NCBI RefSeq assembly: GCF_030247185.1
Contig: NC_080572.1
Span: forward strand, 235,539,336 to 235,603,335
Origin: Malaya genurostris
Taxonomy: Eukaryota; Arthropoda; Insecta; Diptera; Culicidae
Reading direction: 5' to 3'
DNA: 64,000 bases
Shown here piece after piece: positions 23,531 through 35,908 of this stretch. The notes beneath the pieces are model-generated. The model was not told the origin of the DNA and ran no database searches. It saw only the letters and a list, made by a program, of their open reading frames with translations. The translations under genes were made by a program, and so were the position numbers. Position 1 is the first letter of the stretch, and each line of letters opens with the position of its first letter.

Positions 23531-24250
23531 TTCGAAACAAACTAATGAACACGAATAAACAACTGCACAAGTGGTTAGAGAAGAGTGTAAACAAAAGGAC
23601 GCAGCCATAAAAATTGACAGATTCTGAACCATTGCGAAATGGCAGCGGTTTTTGGTTGCGTCCATACTTTCAAGTAGTTACAGCTACAACAATTTACAAC
23701 ACTAAAAAATGATTTTACATATCGAAAGCAAAAAATTCGTTTTCAACAACCTTACTTTTAGACACGTAATTTAAAAAGCTAAGATGCTTGTTGAATTTCA
23801 CCGTTTTTCTTGTAATCGTTGTAGCTCGGAAACTGCTAATTGTACAAAAATGGTGTCGAAGAAGCAGTTGTAGAATATTGGTTAAGCTCTACAAAAAAGG
23901 TGGATGGATAATGTCAGAAACATAACTGGATTAATATCTGAGACATAACTGGATGAATATCGATGATCGTACGCATCAGTTGATCGATAGTGTCAATTTC
24001 GCAAACTTCCAATTTAAGACGAAACACACAAGAATACAAAAATACTGGGTTGTAGACGACCGGATCGATTACGATGACATTAAAAGTGCAATATTTAACT
24101 TAATTAAAAAATTCATTTAAATTAGAAAAAGCCACAACCAATCGTTTGTGTTCATCTAGGATTTTAAACTTAGGATAGGAATGAATATGGCATATTTTTA
24201 AAACTTACTGGTATAAATCGTCATAAAAAATGTAAAACGATATGAAAGAA
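23531..24250. other. intergenic, no gene recognised
   Basis: AT-rich sequence between the transposase pseudogene and a SINE fragment. The right end of the D37E-like element probably lies in its first part (ttttggttgcgtccatactt at about 23649), but no partner end was found. Confidence 0.4.
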
Positions 24251-24261
24251 TAAACCGTTAC

Positions 24262-24386
24262 GCAGGTTCGAGTCCTGTCTCTGAGCGTATCTTTTTCCAA
24301 AAAATCATCTTTTCTGCTAATTTTTCATTCATTTGGCTTCTCCAATATATGTTTCCGCTCAGTCATTGCAAAAACTGAACTTAGTT
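24262..24386 (+). mobile_element. SINE fragment (tRNA-like head incomplete)
   Basis: Box B (GGTTCGAGTCC) and ctgtctctgagcgtatcttt are followed by the family tail catttggcttctccaatata / tgtttccgctcagtcattgc. The same tail follows the tRNA-like heads at 50737 and 61149. The 5' half of the head, with box A, has been lost. Confidence 0.75.
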
Positions 24387-24389
24387 ATG

Positions 24390-25885
24390 GCGGCTTTACG
24401 TCAAACAACTAAAATTAATAAATCGGTAGCATGACAATGCTCGTCCACATGTTGCAGAGCTGGTTGAACATATTTAGAATCGCTCAAATGGGATGTCCTA
24501 CTCCATCCCTTACTATTACTATTTGTTCCGATCCAGATCAGCAATTCTTCAATTATGATGAAATCAAAAAATAGATCAATTCGTGGATTGCGGCCTAACC
24601 AGTCGAATTTTTGAAAAGGCTATCTGTGAATTGACAGAAAGATGGGAAAACCAGAATGGCTAGTGATAGACAATAACCATATTTTGTCAATAAAGTTTCT
24701 AATTTCGAAAAACCCTTTACATTCTTGTTAAAATTTTAACAACAAACAATGTTTAGAGATTCAAACCCAATTATTCGATTGCCTGGAAATCCACGTATTC
24801 GATTAGTGCTCTGTGGCCATACTCGCAACGGTGTATTGTTTGGAAGAATAACAACAGCGGTATGTTTTCAAAGTACTGTGTGCTAAAAGACTTCCCTTTC
24901 ATAGGCATAGTATTTGCGCGTTTTTGCAATATACTACCTACTATACGGACCTGTCAAGTGCCATGTTGAGTGGCAGGCGCATTGATTGAAACATAATCGA
25001 TTGTTGGCAGGCAAGGTAATGCAGACCACGCCCGCAGTGTTTTGTTGCACATGCTTTTGTCTGCTAGGCTGTTGTTATTATGCTGGAATCAACTTCCTAA
25101 ATAGTACGCTATAATTGATATTGCTTTTTTTGCGAGGAATGCCACATAATATCAAGGCAGATACAATCAGGTCTGAATATGAAAAAGAGAATTAATTATG
25201 ATTGAAAATGATGAATGAGCTTTAGAAAACAAGTATTTTCCAAACTACAATTCAATGGTATTTTTCGGAAAACGTGTCGTATATTTCATCTAATTTTCAA
25301 AACAAGCTATCAACAGAATATTACTAAGCAACGAATATTGAATCACATTGGTTTTGCCGATTTGGTTCTTAGTTCGCTTATTACGTAATAATTTAATTTC
25401 ATATTTTCGTCTCACCACAGATCTTTGGAGTATGTGTGTGTGTGTGTGTGTATGTGCACCGTTAGTGTATCTAATTGTGTATCGCCAAGTGTATTCGTAT
25501 CGTATTCAAAATGATAACACCAATCCTACCTCGAAACTAAAACATTTTATCGTGCTGCTACCACGTTGAACTTGTGCTTGTCGCGTTTGAAGGTGAGTGT
25601 CGAGCGGGTGTCGAAAAGTTTTACGGGTAGTAGAATCCAATCACAAAACTAAAATAAAATAAACAGAAAATAAACGATCAGACAAAGTCCGTTACACTTC
25701 AATTGGAATCAACATCAAGGACAGAGAGTTCGAAAATCTAAACTATCCTTGCACCTTTGCAGGTGCCAAATTTCGCTTCCGGTGCTTGTGGTGTACTTGG
25801 CTTAATCGATCGGTCATGGCATATAGATTTTCAAGGATTCGGGTTTTCGATAATTTCGACGACTCTGGTTCCCCTGTGTTCGGGA
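24390..25885. other. intergenic, no gene recognised
   Basis: No supportable gene. A short (GT)n tract lies at 25434-25451. The last 100-200 bases probably include the 3' UTR of sHSP-4 on the minus strand, but no clear AATAAA is visible there. Confidence 0.4.
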
Positions 25886-26037
25886 TTACTTCTTATCCTC
25901 GATGGCAGGTTTTCCGGTGTGCCAGATGGGAACGTATTTCTCGACCTTTGGCGCTGGCATGCCAATCCGGGGGGCAGTAACGGTTAACACTCCGTCCGAG
26001 GAGAGTGAAGAGACGATCAGGCTTGCGTCGTAACCAA
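25886..26037 (-). CDS. sHSP-4, exon 2 (C-terminal part)
   Basis: Forty-nine codons plus stop encode the end of an alpha-crystallin domain (GYDASLIVSSLSSDGVLTVT) and a V-P-I version of the I-x-I motif (YVPIWHTGK). A good 3' splice site (ttccattcccattccag) stands immediately before it. The exon starts with two bases of a split codon, the phase that the exon at 40281-40659 needs. Joined, they give a 176-residue protein of normal length with no missing or repeated residue relative to the paralogues. No nearer exon 1 exists. If this is not exon 2 of sHSP-4, it is a lone C-terminal pseudogene. Confidence 0.8.
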
Positions 26038-26779
26038 CTGGAATGGGAATGGAAAAGAATTGTGCCAAAATCAGATAGTTTAAAGGTGATTGGGAAAAAG
26101 AATATGAGCATATTATGCGCGGGAAATCCGGGTAGCATGCGTTGGTTTTCGTTTTTTCGGATGATAGAGTCTGAATTCTCTTTGAAATAGTTGATCACTA
26201 GGACACAGCCGTATTAGTAGATCAAATATTAGACAAGCGCAAGTTTATTGTGAAATTTTACTTATGCGTTGACGACCTAGCCCAAGAAGAACCCACAATC
26301 AGAGAATGGTTTGAAGTCATTTCACGGAAAGTTGTTCTTAAATTTAGTTTTGGTGACTCGTCCGGGTGAATTTTGGCTATCCTACCTCGCTACCGCTCTT
26401 TCTGATTTAACTACGCCATAGAAACTAGCTTTGGGTATCCCGGAATGTACAAATAAACCTAGACAAATGAAATCTACGGGGGCGGCTATCGTTACCGAGG
26501 TCGCCATCTTAAGGGGGGAGGGGGTTTGAAAATCATTTATTATACAAAACACAAGTACAAAAGAAATAATATGACTTTTTGAAAATGTTAACGGGCTCTC
26601 TGTAGTAATAAATTCTTTCCTTCGATTTTATACACTAAAACGTTCTTAATCCACCTTGCAGTGAGATGATACTTTTTTTTGATCAATGCGCATGTGTTTT
26701 TTGCATGAATATTCTTCGGCCAGCATAACTAATAAATTAATATGACGAATAAGTTGCAATAGTTTTGAGTCCAACTTTG

Positions 26780-27725
26780 AAGCTTTTTGGAATTGTCATC
26801 TTCTGTATCGGTTTGAATTTTGAAAACTGTTGTTCCAGAATCGGATAAAATTCATTTATTTGGTATGGGACCATAAGTCCTTTAATTTGAATTTTTGTTT
26901 TTGAAATTCGATTTGGCCTTTTTTAAGAAAACGATTGAGCTTTGTGAAACGGTTCGATACTGGAACCGGAATTCGAAAATCGGTGTAGCCGAAGTCAGTT
27001 AAATTCACCTGAGGAGTTGTATAGTTTACAGTTATTTCAAAATGATTGAAAATCTATCGATAAACCTGATTAATTTATGTGAAATGAACGTTTTTATGCT
27101 AATCACCCTGTATCTCGTAAACCGGAAGTTGGATGTGACTGAAAAGTAAGATGTTTTATAGGATCTTAAGACCTTTCATTTGACTCTCAGATGATCATTA
27201 ACATTTCGTTTGAGTGTTTGAACAGAATGATTTTACAAGGATAAATTTTTTAATATTACCATTTAATTCTGTTATAAGTATATCACGTCACTATACAAAT
27301 TCACTATGTATCTCACAACACTATAAATCATGTATAATAAACGTCACATCACAATGATTTATAGTGTTGTGAGATACACAGTGAATTTGTATAGTGATAC
27401 TTATAACAGAATTAAATGGTAATATTAAAAAAATTATCTCAGATGATTCTGATTTAATTTGAATCGGTTCGGTTTAGCCATCTACGAGAAAAATGAGTTA
27501 CACAATTTCAATTTCGTTTCACATATCCTGTAGTTCCGGAACCAGAGGTCGAAACCAAACATAATTCAGGAACCTTGTTTGGGAGCATAAGACTTTTCAT
27601 ATAAATGAGTTTGGAGAAAACGGTTGAGCCTCCCAATCTTCGAGAAAATTGAGTGAAATTATTTGTCACACACGCATTTGCTGATCGCGACAAACTGATT
27701 CGAATGGTATATGGGTGTTCTGTTC
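26780..27725 (+). repeat. decayed CCGGAACCGG-family repeat, split by a hairpin element
   Basis: Modules gtatgggaccataagtcctt, tactggaaccggaattcgaa, caccctgtatctcgtaaacc and agacctttcatttgactctc appear in family order. The piece is split by the palindrome at 27241-27438 and ends before the mariner at 27738. Confidence 0.6.
27241..27438. mobile_element. near-perfect foldback hairpin element, about 198 bp
   Basis: Two arms of about 85-90 bases are inverted copies (left arm starts ataaattttttaatattacc, right arm ends ggtaatattaaaaaaattat) with only a few mismatches and one small indel around a loop of about 20 bases. Such a structure is usually a MITE or foldback element. No clear target duplication. 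Confidence 0.75.
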
Positions 27726-27737
27726 TCCCAGCACTTA

Positions 27738-28440
27738 ACACATGGATCAATAAGTCCCGAGACTAACAATGGAAACAACATTTTTTTGCAAAATTTTTTT
27801 TATTCATCAACATAATCACCTTTTAGGGTGATACAATGGTTCCAACGTTTTTCCAATTTTCCAATACCATGTTTATAAAAAAATTTATCTTTCGTTTCAA
27901 AATAAGCTTCGGTTTAGCGATGACCTCCTCATTTGAGCCAAATCTTTTTCCCTGGAGCATTTTTTTAAGATCAGCAAAGAGCCAGTTGTCACTGGGGGCT
28001 AAATCTGGCGAGTATATGGGGTGGGGAAGCAGATTAAAGCCCAATTCGTTCAATTTCGCCATTGTTTTCATAGGCTTGTGGCAGGGTGACTCGTTGCGAT
28101 TTTTGTTCCATCGAAGGCAATCGCGGCACCCACTTGGAAAAAATCTTTTTCTTGCTCAATTTTTCATGAAGGATAGTAAATACACTTCCATATGATATCT
28201 GTGTCATCTCAGCAATCTCACGGAGCTTCACTTTACGATCTTTCATTATAATTTTTGTCACTTCACTCACATTTTCCGGTGTAACGGCTTCCACAGGTCT
28301 ACCCGAGCATTTCGCGTCATTTGTGTCGGAACGACCACGTTTAAACTCGGTGAACCACCGACAAATCGTTGCAAACTACAAAACGATTCTACTCCAACCT
28401 CGATCTCTGCTTTAGTCTCGGGACTTATTGATCCATGTGT
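27738..28440 (-). mobile_element. internally deleted mariner (DD34D type), 703 bp
   Basis: Perfect inverted ends start acacatggatcaataagtcc and are flanked by TA. On the minus strand the N-terminal part (TPENVSEVTKIIMKDRKVKL, then LREIAEMTQISYGSVFTIL) and the C-terminal part (IYSPDLAPSDNWLFADLKK) survive, but the middle, with the first catalytic aspartates, is gone. Deleted copies like this can still be moved by a transposase from elsewhere. The same family begins at 63446. Confidence 0.88.
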
Positions 28441-28442
28441 TA

Positions 28443-30750
28443 TTGTTGTAAGTAGTTGAATTAATATAATTCTTGAATTGCTTTCAACTCGAATATGCTG
28501 CCATCATCTGATTTACATATATCATATTCGAACGATTATGTTGGCAAAAATGAACAGTGCTAAAATCGGTTCGAGGCAAAATGTCATGAAAACGGATGCT
28601 GTACACAGTCTCTTTGGTACTTAGAAACAATTGTATGTAACAGTAAAAAAAATCGAACATATTAAAACTAGTTATGCACTGCTTATGTGGTATGATAGCA
28701 GATGTAACAGTTTGTGGTAAGTGAAAACTAAATTGAGGAATGGAGATTCGCTTGTGTTTCTTAATACAATGAGATAACGATATATTTTCGGATGGGATTA
28801 TTTATTAAACAAACAAATCTCAGAGCTGAACTGAGTAATTCTCTCTTTTTTGAATCTGTGCAGTAACTCATGTACAGTGGAACAGACACTAACACAGCGA
28901 CAACAGGTACTTGAAATTTTATGTCTGATGTATATAACACGCAATTTCGGCGCGATCCTTTCATTCATTCGATGCTTCATCGAATAAAAAAATTCCAAAA
29001 AATAATTGAATTTGGATGGGCTTGGGGACCCAGTTCATTCCTTCAATTCGACCGATTGTCCAGTGCAAGAGGTGCACATGAGGACGAAACGCAACTGATC
29101 TAAATAATTCAATAGAACTTATAATATAATAGTGGATAATTCCTATGCAAAAATGTCCGTAGAATCGATTGATGATACTTAGAGAAACACGAAAATTCAC
29201 CACTATGCCCGTTCCGCACTAATTTCTGTCTTCTGCTGACTTCAGGCTGAGTCAAAAACTTGAATAAGTTTAACCGAAATATATTCTTGACATGCGAAAA
29301 ATTTCGTTCTTTTAATGGGAATTTGGGATAATTATGGTTTAAGAAAATTGCTGCTCAATATTACGTAGAAACCGCACGAATCGTGTTATACCGTTTTACC
29401 CCATTTTTTCAGTTAGACTGAGTTTCAAGTATATCATAGATCAAAGAATCATAGATCATAGAACCATAGATCATAGGGCAACTATTCACAACCTATTGTC
29501 CGCAATAAAGTGAAGGTTGGGAATCACTTTCATAAAGCATTATAACTTTTTTTCAATTATCATTAAAACTGATTGAAAGTAGTTTTGTTTTTTTTTTCGC
29601 GCTACGAAGTGTGTTGGAATCCACTAGTCCATTATAAAAAAGGGAGCTTAGGGTAAAATGAGCATATGAATGTTAGTTTGTGAAGCCATTTTTTCACTTC
29701 AAAATCCATGACCAGTTTTCGCCGTCAATGTTTTTATCCGCTTTTTGCCGTCTAAAATATTAAAACCGCAATGTTATAATACTCTGGCAGTAATTGTAGA
29801 ATTTCAAGCAGACTAAAACTTCTAGTCTCTGCTCATTACTAAGAATCATTCACTAGGGTAGATCTGTAGATTTCCGCACTAATCCGTACTTGGTACGGAG
29901 ATTCCAGTAGAGCTGGCATCATTATTTGTACATCAATTCGATATTCAAAATCTAAGGTATATCATATATTTTAAAACATTCTGGTTAAATTTATTCGTTC
30001 AACGAGAGGCGTCGTTGAATTATAAAGTTTATACCTCTAGAGCCTTTGCTGCGTATGTTGTTAATATTCCGCAGAATGCAAAATTAAGAATCGTCAATTA
30101 ACAACGTATACTGACATTCGCAAACCCCGTCCTCGCTTGTAAACTATTTAAAAATCCTCTTCCCCTCCACCAATGTTTACGTAGTCTTTTCTGTTTTATA
30201 GTAAACTGTAGAAAACTTCTTTTTTACTTGAAAAAAACATTGGGAGAGCGAAAAACATTGAAATGATATTGAGGTACTCTTATTGCATAAAGACAAGTAG
30301 ATATTTGCATTATAGCTGCAATAATAATGGGCAATTCCTGGTTCACCGGTCAGGTCCTAGAAAAGTCTAATAATCGCCCTTTCTAGCTTTATAATAACAA
30401 TAATTTATAATAAGGTTGGGTTAAAATGCGGCGTGATTACTTGGATATTAAATCGTATGCATATCCATACGTGCACTACTCCTAGAGCTATTTCAGATAT
30501 TGCTTTGATTCGGTAGTCATTTACCTATCTGTGCGCACAGTAAACAATGTCTGGGATAATCGTTTCTTCTAACAACTGTTCGTTCGAACTGAAACAAATG
30601 TTTTGTGTGCAAAAGTATATTAACCTACTGTAATGAGTGAAGCAAGGGTTAGACAATAAACGAATGGACAACCCAATGTTACTGATGAAGAGCGAAAAGT
30701 TAGACGAAGTATGCAAAAGGACATTTTTAGGAAATTGAAAAAATCATTCA
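28443..30750. other. no gene recognised (within the inferred sHSP-4 intron)
   Basis: AT-rich sequence with short random frames. A small tandem tract of catagatcata units lies at about 29430-29480. Nothing else identified. Confidence 0.45.
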
Positions 30751-30753
30751 TTA

Positions 30754-31461
30754 ATGATAGTTTTTGTCGTGAATACGACTTACTTTACTATGGGGGGCAC
30801 TTTGTTCGTGACTCGTCTCGTCATCCATTGCCGCATCGGTGGTTTTGTTGTTGATTTCCGTCTTCTTTTCGTTTTCCTTGATGTTCGCAGTCTTGCGCTC
30901 GTTGCTAGTTGCTGTAAATGCGCCTTGTTGTACATTGGTTGCAGTTGCTGGTTGGTTTGATGGTGAAACAAGAGTACTGCGCTCACTAGTTTCCATTGTT
31001 GAACGGTTGACCTTGTCTTTGGTTGAAGATGTCCTTTTCGCAGTTTCGGTGCAAGGTTTACCGTAGTGTGCAAGTTGTTCACAAAACTGGCATGTAACCT
31101 GCTGATTTTCATAGGTAATCAGCGTTTTACACGGATGTGTCCCACCTTGACCACAAATGATGTAAGATGGAATTGCCTTACGTAGATGCATACGTACCAC
31201 TCGCACGCCATTCCGGATACCGGGGAAAAAATTCCGCCATACTTCCCTTTTGATGGAAAGGATTTCACCGTACCGCGACATATTCTCCCGAACGTACTGA
31301 TCGGTGACCTGCGGGGGGAAGTTATGCACGCGTTCTTCTATGGCATTGTCCACCATGTGCACAGGGATTTTGTATTCAATGTTATCACACTCAACACTGT
31401 GCACCTCGTTGTTAACCGAAGCGAATTGCATCGCTTTCACGTTTAAACATAATGTACACAC
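30754..31461 (-). CDS. orphan ORF1 (gag-like) of a non-LTR retrotransposon
   Basis: The open frame encodes about 226-236 residues; the first ATG in frame is codon 11 (MQFASVNNEVHS), while the frame itself stays open to a TAG upstream. An N-terminal region (VHNFPPQVTDQYVRENMSRY) resembles the RNA-binding part of insect LINE ORF1 proteins, and a CCHC zinc knuckle follows (CQFCEQLAHYGKPC: C-x2-C-x4-H-x4-C). The C-terminal half is low-complexity, rich in S, T, E and K. ORF1 proteins coat the element's RNA and chaperone nucleic acids. No ORF2 follows, so this is a relic of one element. The frame is nevertheless unbroken. Confidence 0.7.
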
Positions 31462-31499
31462 AGTTAGACGCCTTGTTGAATTGAATCTCAGCGTCTAGA

Positions 31500-32180
31500 T
31501 GCATTCGTTATTTAAGTAAGATTTTAATTTCATTTGCTGCTGGTCTAACTTTGCAGCGCTTGAAATCAATACAAATTGAATTTGGTCTTGTAGGTCAAGA
31601 TTCTGGCTTTGTTAAATCGTGTTTGACCATTCCGTACACTCTATTGTTCACTGTACTGTATTGTCTTTGTTTCTGTTGTTTCGACCGTAAATGATTTGCG
31701 ACCGTAAATGATTTTCGACTGCGTCGTGTGAGATGCGAGCACGAACTGGTTCCGCAATATAGGTTTAGAATTCAGAGTCTGCGTGCTAAAACTGGATTTT
31801 GGAACTGTATTTCGGAACTGAAATTGCAGTTCTAGAATTGAAACTGGATTCTGAGTCTGTTATTGATTCTAAGTTTAGTTCTTGAACTCAGGGTCCAGTT
31901 CTTCATTCCAGACTTCTTCTATTCGGTTCTGTTTAGAACCATAATAATACTCCTAAAGAATTATGCGGAAATTTACTTTACTGTACTCTATACAACCCAT
32001 TCTGGTAGTCATGGCGAAAAATCGTCTTCAAGTTTCAGGGCTTAGTTCCGGAATATGGGTTTAGAATTCAGAGTCTGCGTGCTGAACTAACTCAACTCGT
32101 CACTCTCCATCACGATCGCTTTTATAAAAAGTTCTTTTCAGAGCCACCATTATTTTATTATAAAGAACTATACTGCTTAT
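31500..32180. other. intergenic stretch with a repeated 35-bp segment
   Basis: The text ggtttagaattcagagtctg (then cgtgct) occurs twice, near 31763 and 32056, and the sequence between is full of degenerate 'ggaactgaattccagttc' wording. It looks like internal tandem repetition of an old element. No gene. Confidence 0.4.
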
Positions 32181-33078
32181 TGTTGAAAATTACCAAATGA
32201 ATATCGAAAACGCTTTTGGTAACAGGTTGAAAGATAAAAGGTAATTTTATTCAAATTCAATTCGTCAAGTCTCTAAATACTAACAAAGTACATTATCGAT
32301 ATATAATTCATTTCATGCATTATATTAACACTGCCCTACTTATGATACAACCCAGTAAATCCGAACATCGGACGCATCGTGCACGAAAGCTTTTGATTGC
32401 GTTTCGAGCTTACATAGTGTATCGGTAGAACAAAAGAGTGAAGATATACCAAAGCAGAGAGCGGATGTCTGATACTCGGGGGATGGAATATATCGGGGTT
32501 GGATTTCAAACCCCGAATTTAGGGCCAGAGTTTTTCTGGGCAGAACAGGCGAATTACCTTAAGGTTAAAGCCTCTATGATCGATACAAATGTTTAACAAT
32601 CTTTCTCACCCTATCGGGAAGACGTCGGCTCGAAAATATCTTGTTTGATATTTCTTCGCTCTGTTTCTCTAGCGATACATAATGTAAACATAAAGCTTTT
32701 TTAGATCGACGCGGTTGATGCAAATGGTGCAGAATTGTCCGATGACGGGCCGATCGAAGCGCTACGATCGGCCCCATATCGTGCTCAATCGGACCGATAA
32801 TCGGGCCGATGATCGGACCGATGCGGGTCGACAAAATCCACCGGGAATGTACACAGTCCTACTTGACATTAATATATACCCTATATTAATGTGTTTACAT
32901 GCAGCGTGTAAGTCTACCCAAAGGCGAATGTCACATTGAAGCTTTCACTATAAAGCTTTCATAACATAGTTTCGTCACAGGTGGTAATTGTATAGAGCTT
33001 TCATTGAATGTCAAATTGTATGTTTACAATCGAATGCTGTGCAATCATTTATATTGCTTCGCATTGTATATTTTAACA
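32181..33078 (-). repeat. 3' LTR of the copia element
   Basis: 898 bp, sense strand TGTTAAAATATACAATGC to TTTTCAACA. A GATCGGNCCGAT-rich patch at 32740-32825 forms imperfect palindromes. Compared with the other LTR, the first ~300 and last ~240 bases (plus-strand order) differ by only 1-2%, while the middle ~280 bases differ by roughly 14%. Confidence 0.95.
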
Positions 33079-33090
33079 CTTCCCCGCAAT
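33079..33090 (-). other. polypurine tract of the copia element
   Basis: Sense strand GCGGGGAAG directly abuts the 3' LTR (TGTTAA). This purine run primes plus-strand DNA synthesis in LTR elements. Confidence 0.7.
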
Positions 33091-33179
33091 TTGAACATTC
33101 AATACATTGAATAACTTCCTATGGTTTTAGGTTACCTCTAAATGAAAGCACCTGATGGCTGCTCGACTTTCGCGATGAA

Positions 33180-35908
33180 CTTCAGTTTCCTTTTCTTGAT
33201 GAGTTCACAAATGAAGAAGCATTTGATGTCCAAGTTCTTTTATCCTTTGATGTGATCTTGACTCCTGCCCGATGTTTATACATGGAATACTGTCCTCCAT
33301 TATAACGAATGGCTCTATGACTACATCCAATTCGTAGAGAAGTTGAGTTAACCACGCAACTTCTTTCGTATCTGAACAAAGCGCTATCAGTTCGGGTTGT
33401 AGATAAGCTGACTGTTGGTTGCCGTTTCGTTAACCACGAAACTAAATTACCGTATAATCGAAACACGTATCCTGAAACAGATTTCCTCTCATTAGGATCA
33501 TTTCATAGTCTGCATTCACAAATCCTATGAAGTCATGATAACCATTTTTATTTAAATAAATGATTTTTGTATTAATCGTTCCTCGTGAATATCGCAATAT
33601 TCGCTTTAAACCTGACCAATTCCAGTCAATAACTTTATTGGAATATTTATTCAATCTGGCCAGGATGTCAACGAAAGGTATTGTAGACATCCTAGCAGTT
33701 CCCTAAATGGTTCTTCTGTAATTTTTGCCTCAGATTTCGACCACTCAGTAGCGTTAACCAATGGTATCCCCACTGGTTTACAATCACTCACTCCAAACCG
33801 CTTATAGTTTTCTATGTATGTGATTCAGAAAAATTTCATTCATCTAATTCCTAAAATCACGATTTATTTCCATTTCTAGAAAACGTTTTCCTTCTAACAT
33901 ATCTTTCATTTGGAATTCTTGTTTAAGAAAAACCATTTTTAATATATTGCTTTCAGTCTCTCGAATACACAGTTAACCACTGTCCAAGAGATATTTTATT
34001 GCAATGCGTCAAATTCATTTTGAATCGCATGCTTCAAATTTTCAGTTTTCATTAAACTTTAAATGTTGCGAGGAATTTCTTCTTCACAAAGTATAGCTAC
34101 TTCTGCTGAGTAATTCCAGTACTAAGTAGGAAACTTCTTCTTTCTCTTGATTCCACGTAATGAATTCCCTTCATTTTCGTCATCTCGGCTTTCAGTTTGA
34201 ATTTTACATCTGCTTTCAAAATCACTTTTTCCAAGTGTTTCTCATTGATCTTCTTTGATGAGTGTTCCATCATCTTCTCAATCATCGCTGACTAAATATT
34301 CATCATTAGTCCTAGTGACACAACTTCATATCTTCACTATGCGATTTTTGTATTTTTTTTTTTTTTACAATAACTACTTAAATAATGTTAAATGTTCACC
34401 AGATAGTTTTCTCTCATTAAACGTGTATGCTGGTTCCATTCCACGAAACTATTAATTGGATAACCTACAAGTATAATATTTGTTGGTAGGCATCCAAAGA
34501 CTCTTTAATGATTCAGTTTCGGTTGTTTTTCGTACGTATATCTTTCGAAGTTAGATTGATTCCCTCAACCATTCTTGTTTCTCTAAACTTTGCTCAAATG
34601 CCCGAGCCTTCTATGCCAAGTGTCAAAACTTACTTGTTTCCCAAAAATGCAGAAGTTGTAGCATTTTTCTTAGACTTTTCTTCCCGAGATAAACCAAGTG
34701 GAACAACTCATCCACGAGACTTCTCGAAGCGATAACTTCGCCTGTGTACATGAAAGTAACCTTTTCATCGATAAATGAGATTTTTTTTTTTTTTGTGTTT
34801 TCCTACCCTTCTAACCGAAAGTAAATACAACATCAAAAGTAAAGAAAATGTTGCACAAAATCGAAACTTTAATCGTACTGCTATCCACAGCACTTTAGTT
34901 TTGTTTTACCAATCTTCGTAACCCGAAGATTCTCAGCCGATTATGTAGTAGAGATGTCAATCTGTCCCTTTTTTTTTATCAGACGTCATCCAGCATTCTT
35001 CATAGTTGACGTCATTGCTTACTTCTGAATCTAAAACAAATTTAATCCTTTTGTTGGGATTCACGCTGGTGGTCATTGCATAATTCTTCCGCTTCAAGAA
35101 TTCCTCCTTCTCCTTTGCCAGAAACATTTCCATTAGAAAATATTTGTTCTTGAAGTCTCTGATCTTATTGCAACCGAAGCACCGTGCAACTCGCCGTTTT
35201 GTTGCCGTAGTCTGCTTCTCTTCCCCGGTTTCTACATTCAGGAACATTCTTTTGATTTCACATCTCTTATTTTACATACAACTTTTCGTTGGAAAGTACC
35301 AGAAAGGCTCCTTTAATGTTATTGTATCTTTCTGATATAGCGATGATTCGAGCGTGTGTTCTCGCTGCATAACCTACTATGTATCCCATCTAATCAAGAT
35401 CTGGAATGATCTTATCATATTCATCGAAAATCTCAACTGATTCGAAATCCCATGTTTTATCGTGAAGATCCGCTTTCTCATTGTCGCTGTTGTTGTAGTT
35501 CCCACCTACTGGTTTACTTTTAACAGAGTATCCATGGGTTGCTTAGCATACTCTAAGCCAATCAACTTGTTTAGGACATCGTTCTTTACAAGCATAATGA
35601 TGTCATCTAAGGCTTTGATATCCTCGTCTAGTCTTTTCTTCAAGATGACCTTTCTAACATTTTCTTGTTGTTTCGAGACCCCTTCTACTGGTTCGTAGAA
35701 GTCCTCTTCTGTTGGTGTGCGAATCAGGAGCATTTTTGTCGAACGGTACTCCTCCGTCATTTCCATGCAGCAAGTGTACTCTTCAAAACATCGAAGAATC
35801 GTTCGCAGCTACCGTTATTATCGGATCAGTGCGCTCGAGAGTTCCCCTCTCGTAGCCACCACTGCTTTTCGCTGGGTCAGATTCACTGACCTGCTGTTGA
35901 TTCGCCAT
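33180..35908 (-). pseudogene. broken copia gag-pol
   Basis: From the sense start (ATG at 35908, MANQQQVSESDPAK) the frame soon stops. A gag-like stretch then follows (LVKNDVLNKLIGLEYAKQP, 35506-35766). Next come a degraded zinc knuckle (ARCFGCNKIRDFKNKYF) and a protease-like FVLDSEVSNDV at 34957-35247, the integrase-leading motif DTWHRRLGHLSKV near 34605, a connection-region fragment (RFGVSDCKPVGIPL) near 33790, and RNase H pieces (WSGLKRILRYSRGTINTKI; VSWLTKRQPTVSLS) at 33182-33690. Several frameshifts and stops separate them, and the RT core with its YxDD-type box is missing. Confidence 0.88.

Noticed and set aside
25886..26068. Stand-alone pseudogene of an sHSP C-terminus
   Set aside because: The splice acceptor, phase, strand and exact protein fit with the exon at 40281 make exon 2 of sHSP-4 the better reading. 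It remains the fallback explanation.
32715..32939. Conserved 74-residue protein present twice (also at 37644)
   Set aside because: Both copies lie in the two LTRs of one copia element, so the conservation reflects LTR duplication and not coding selection.
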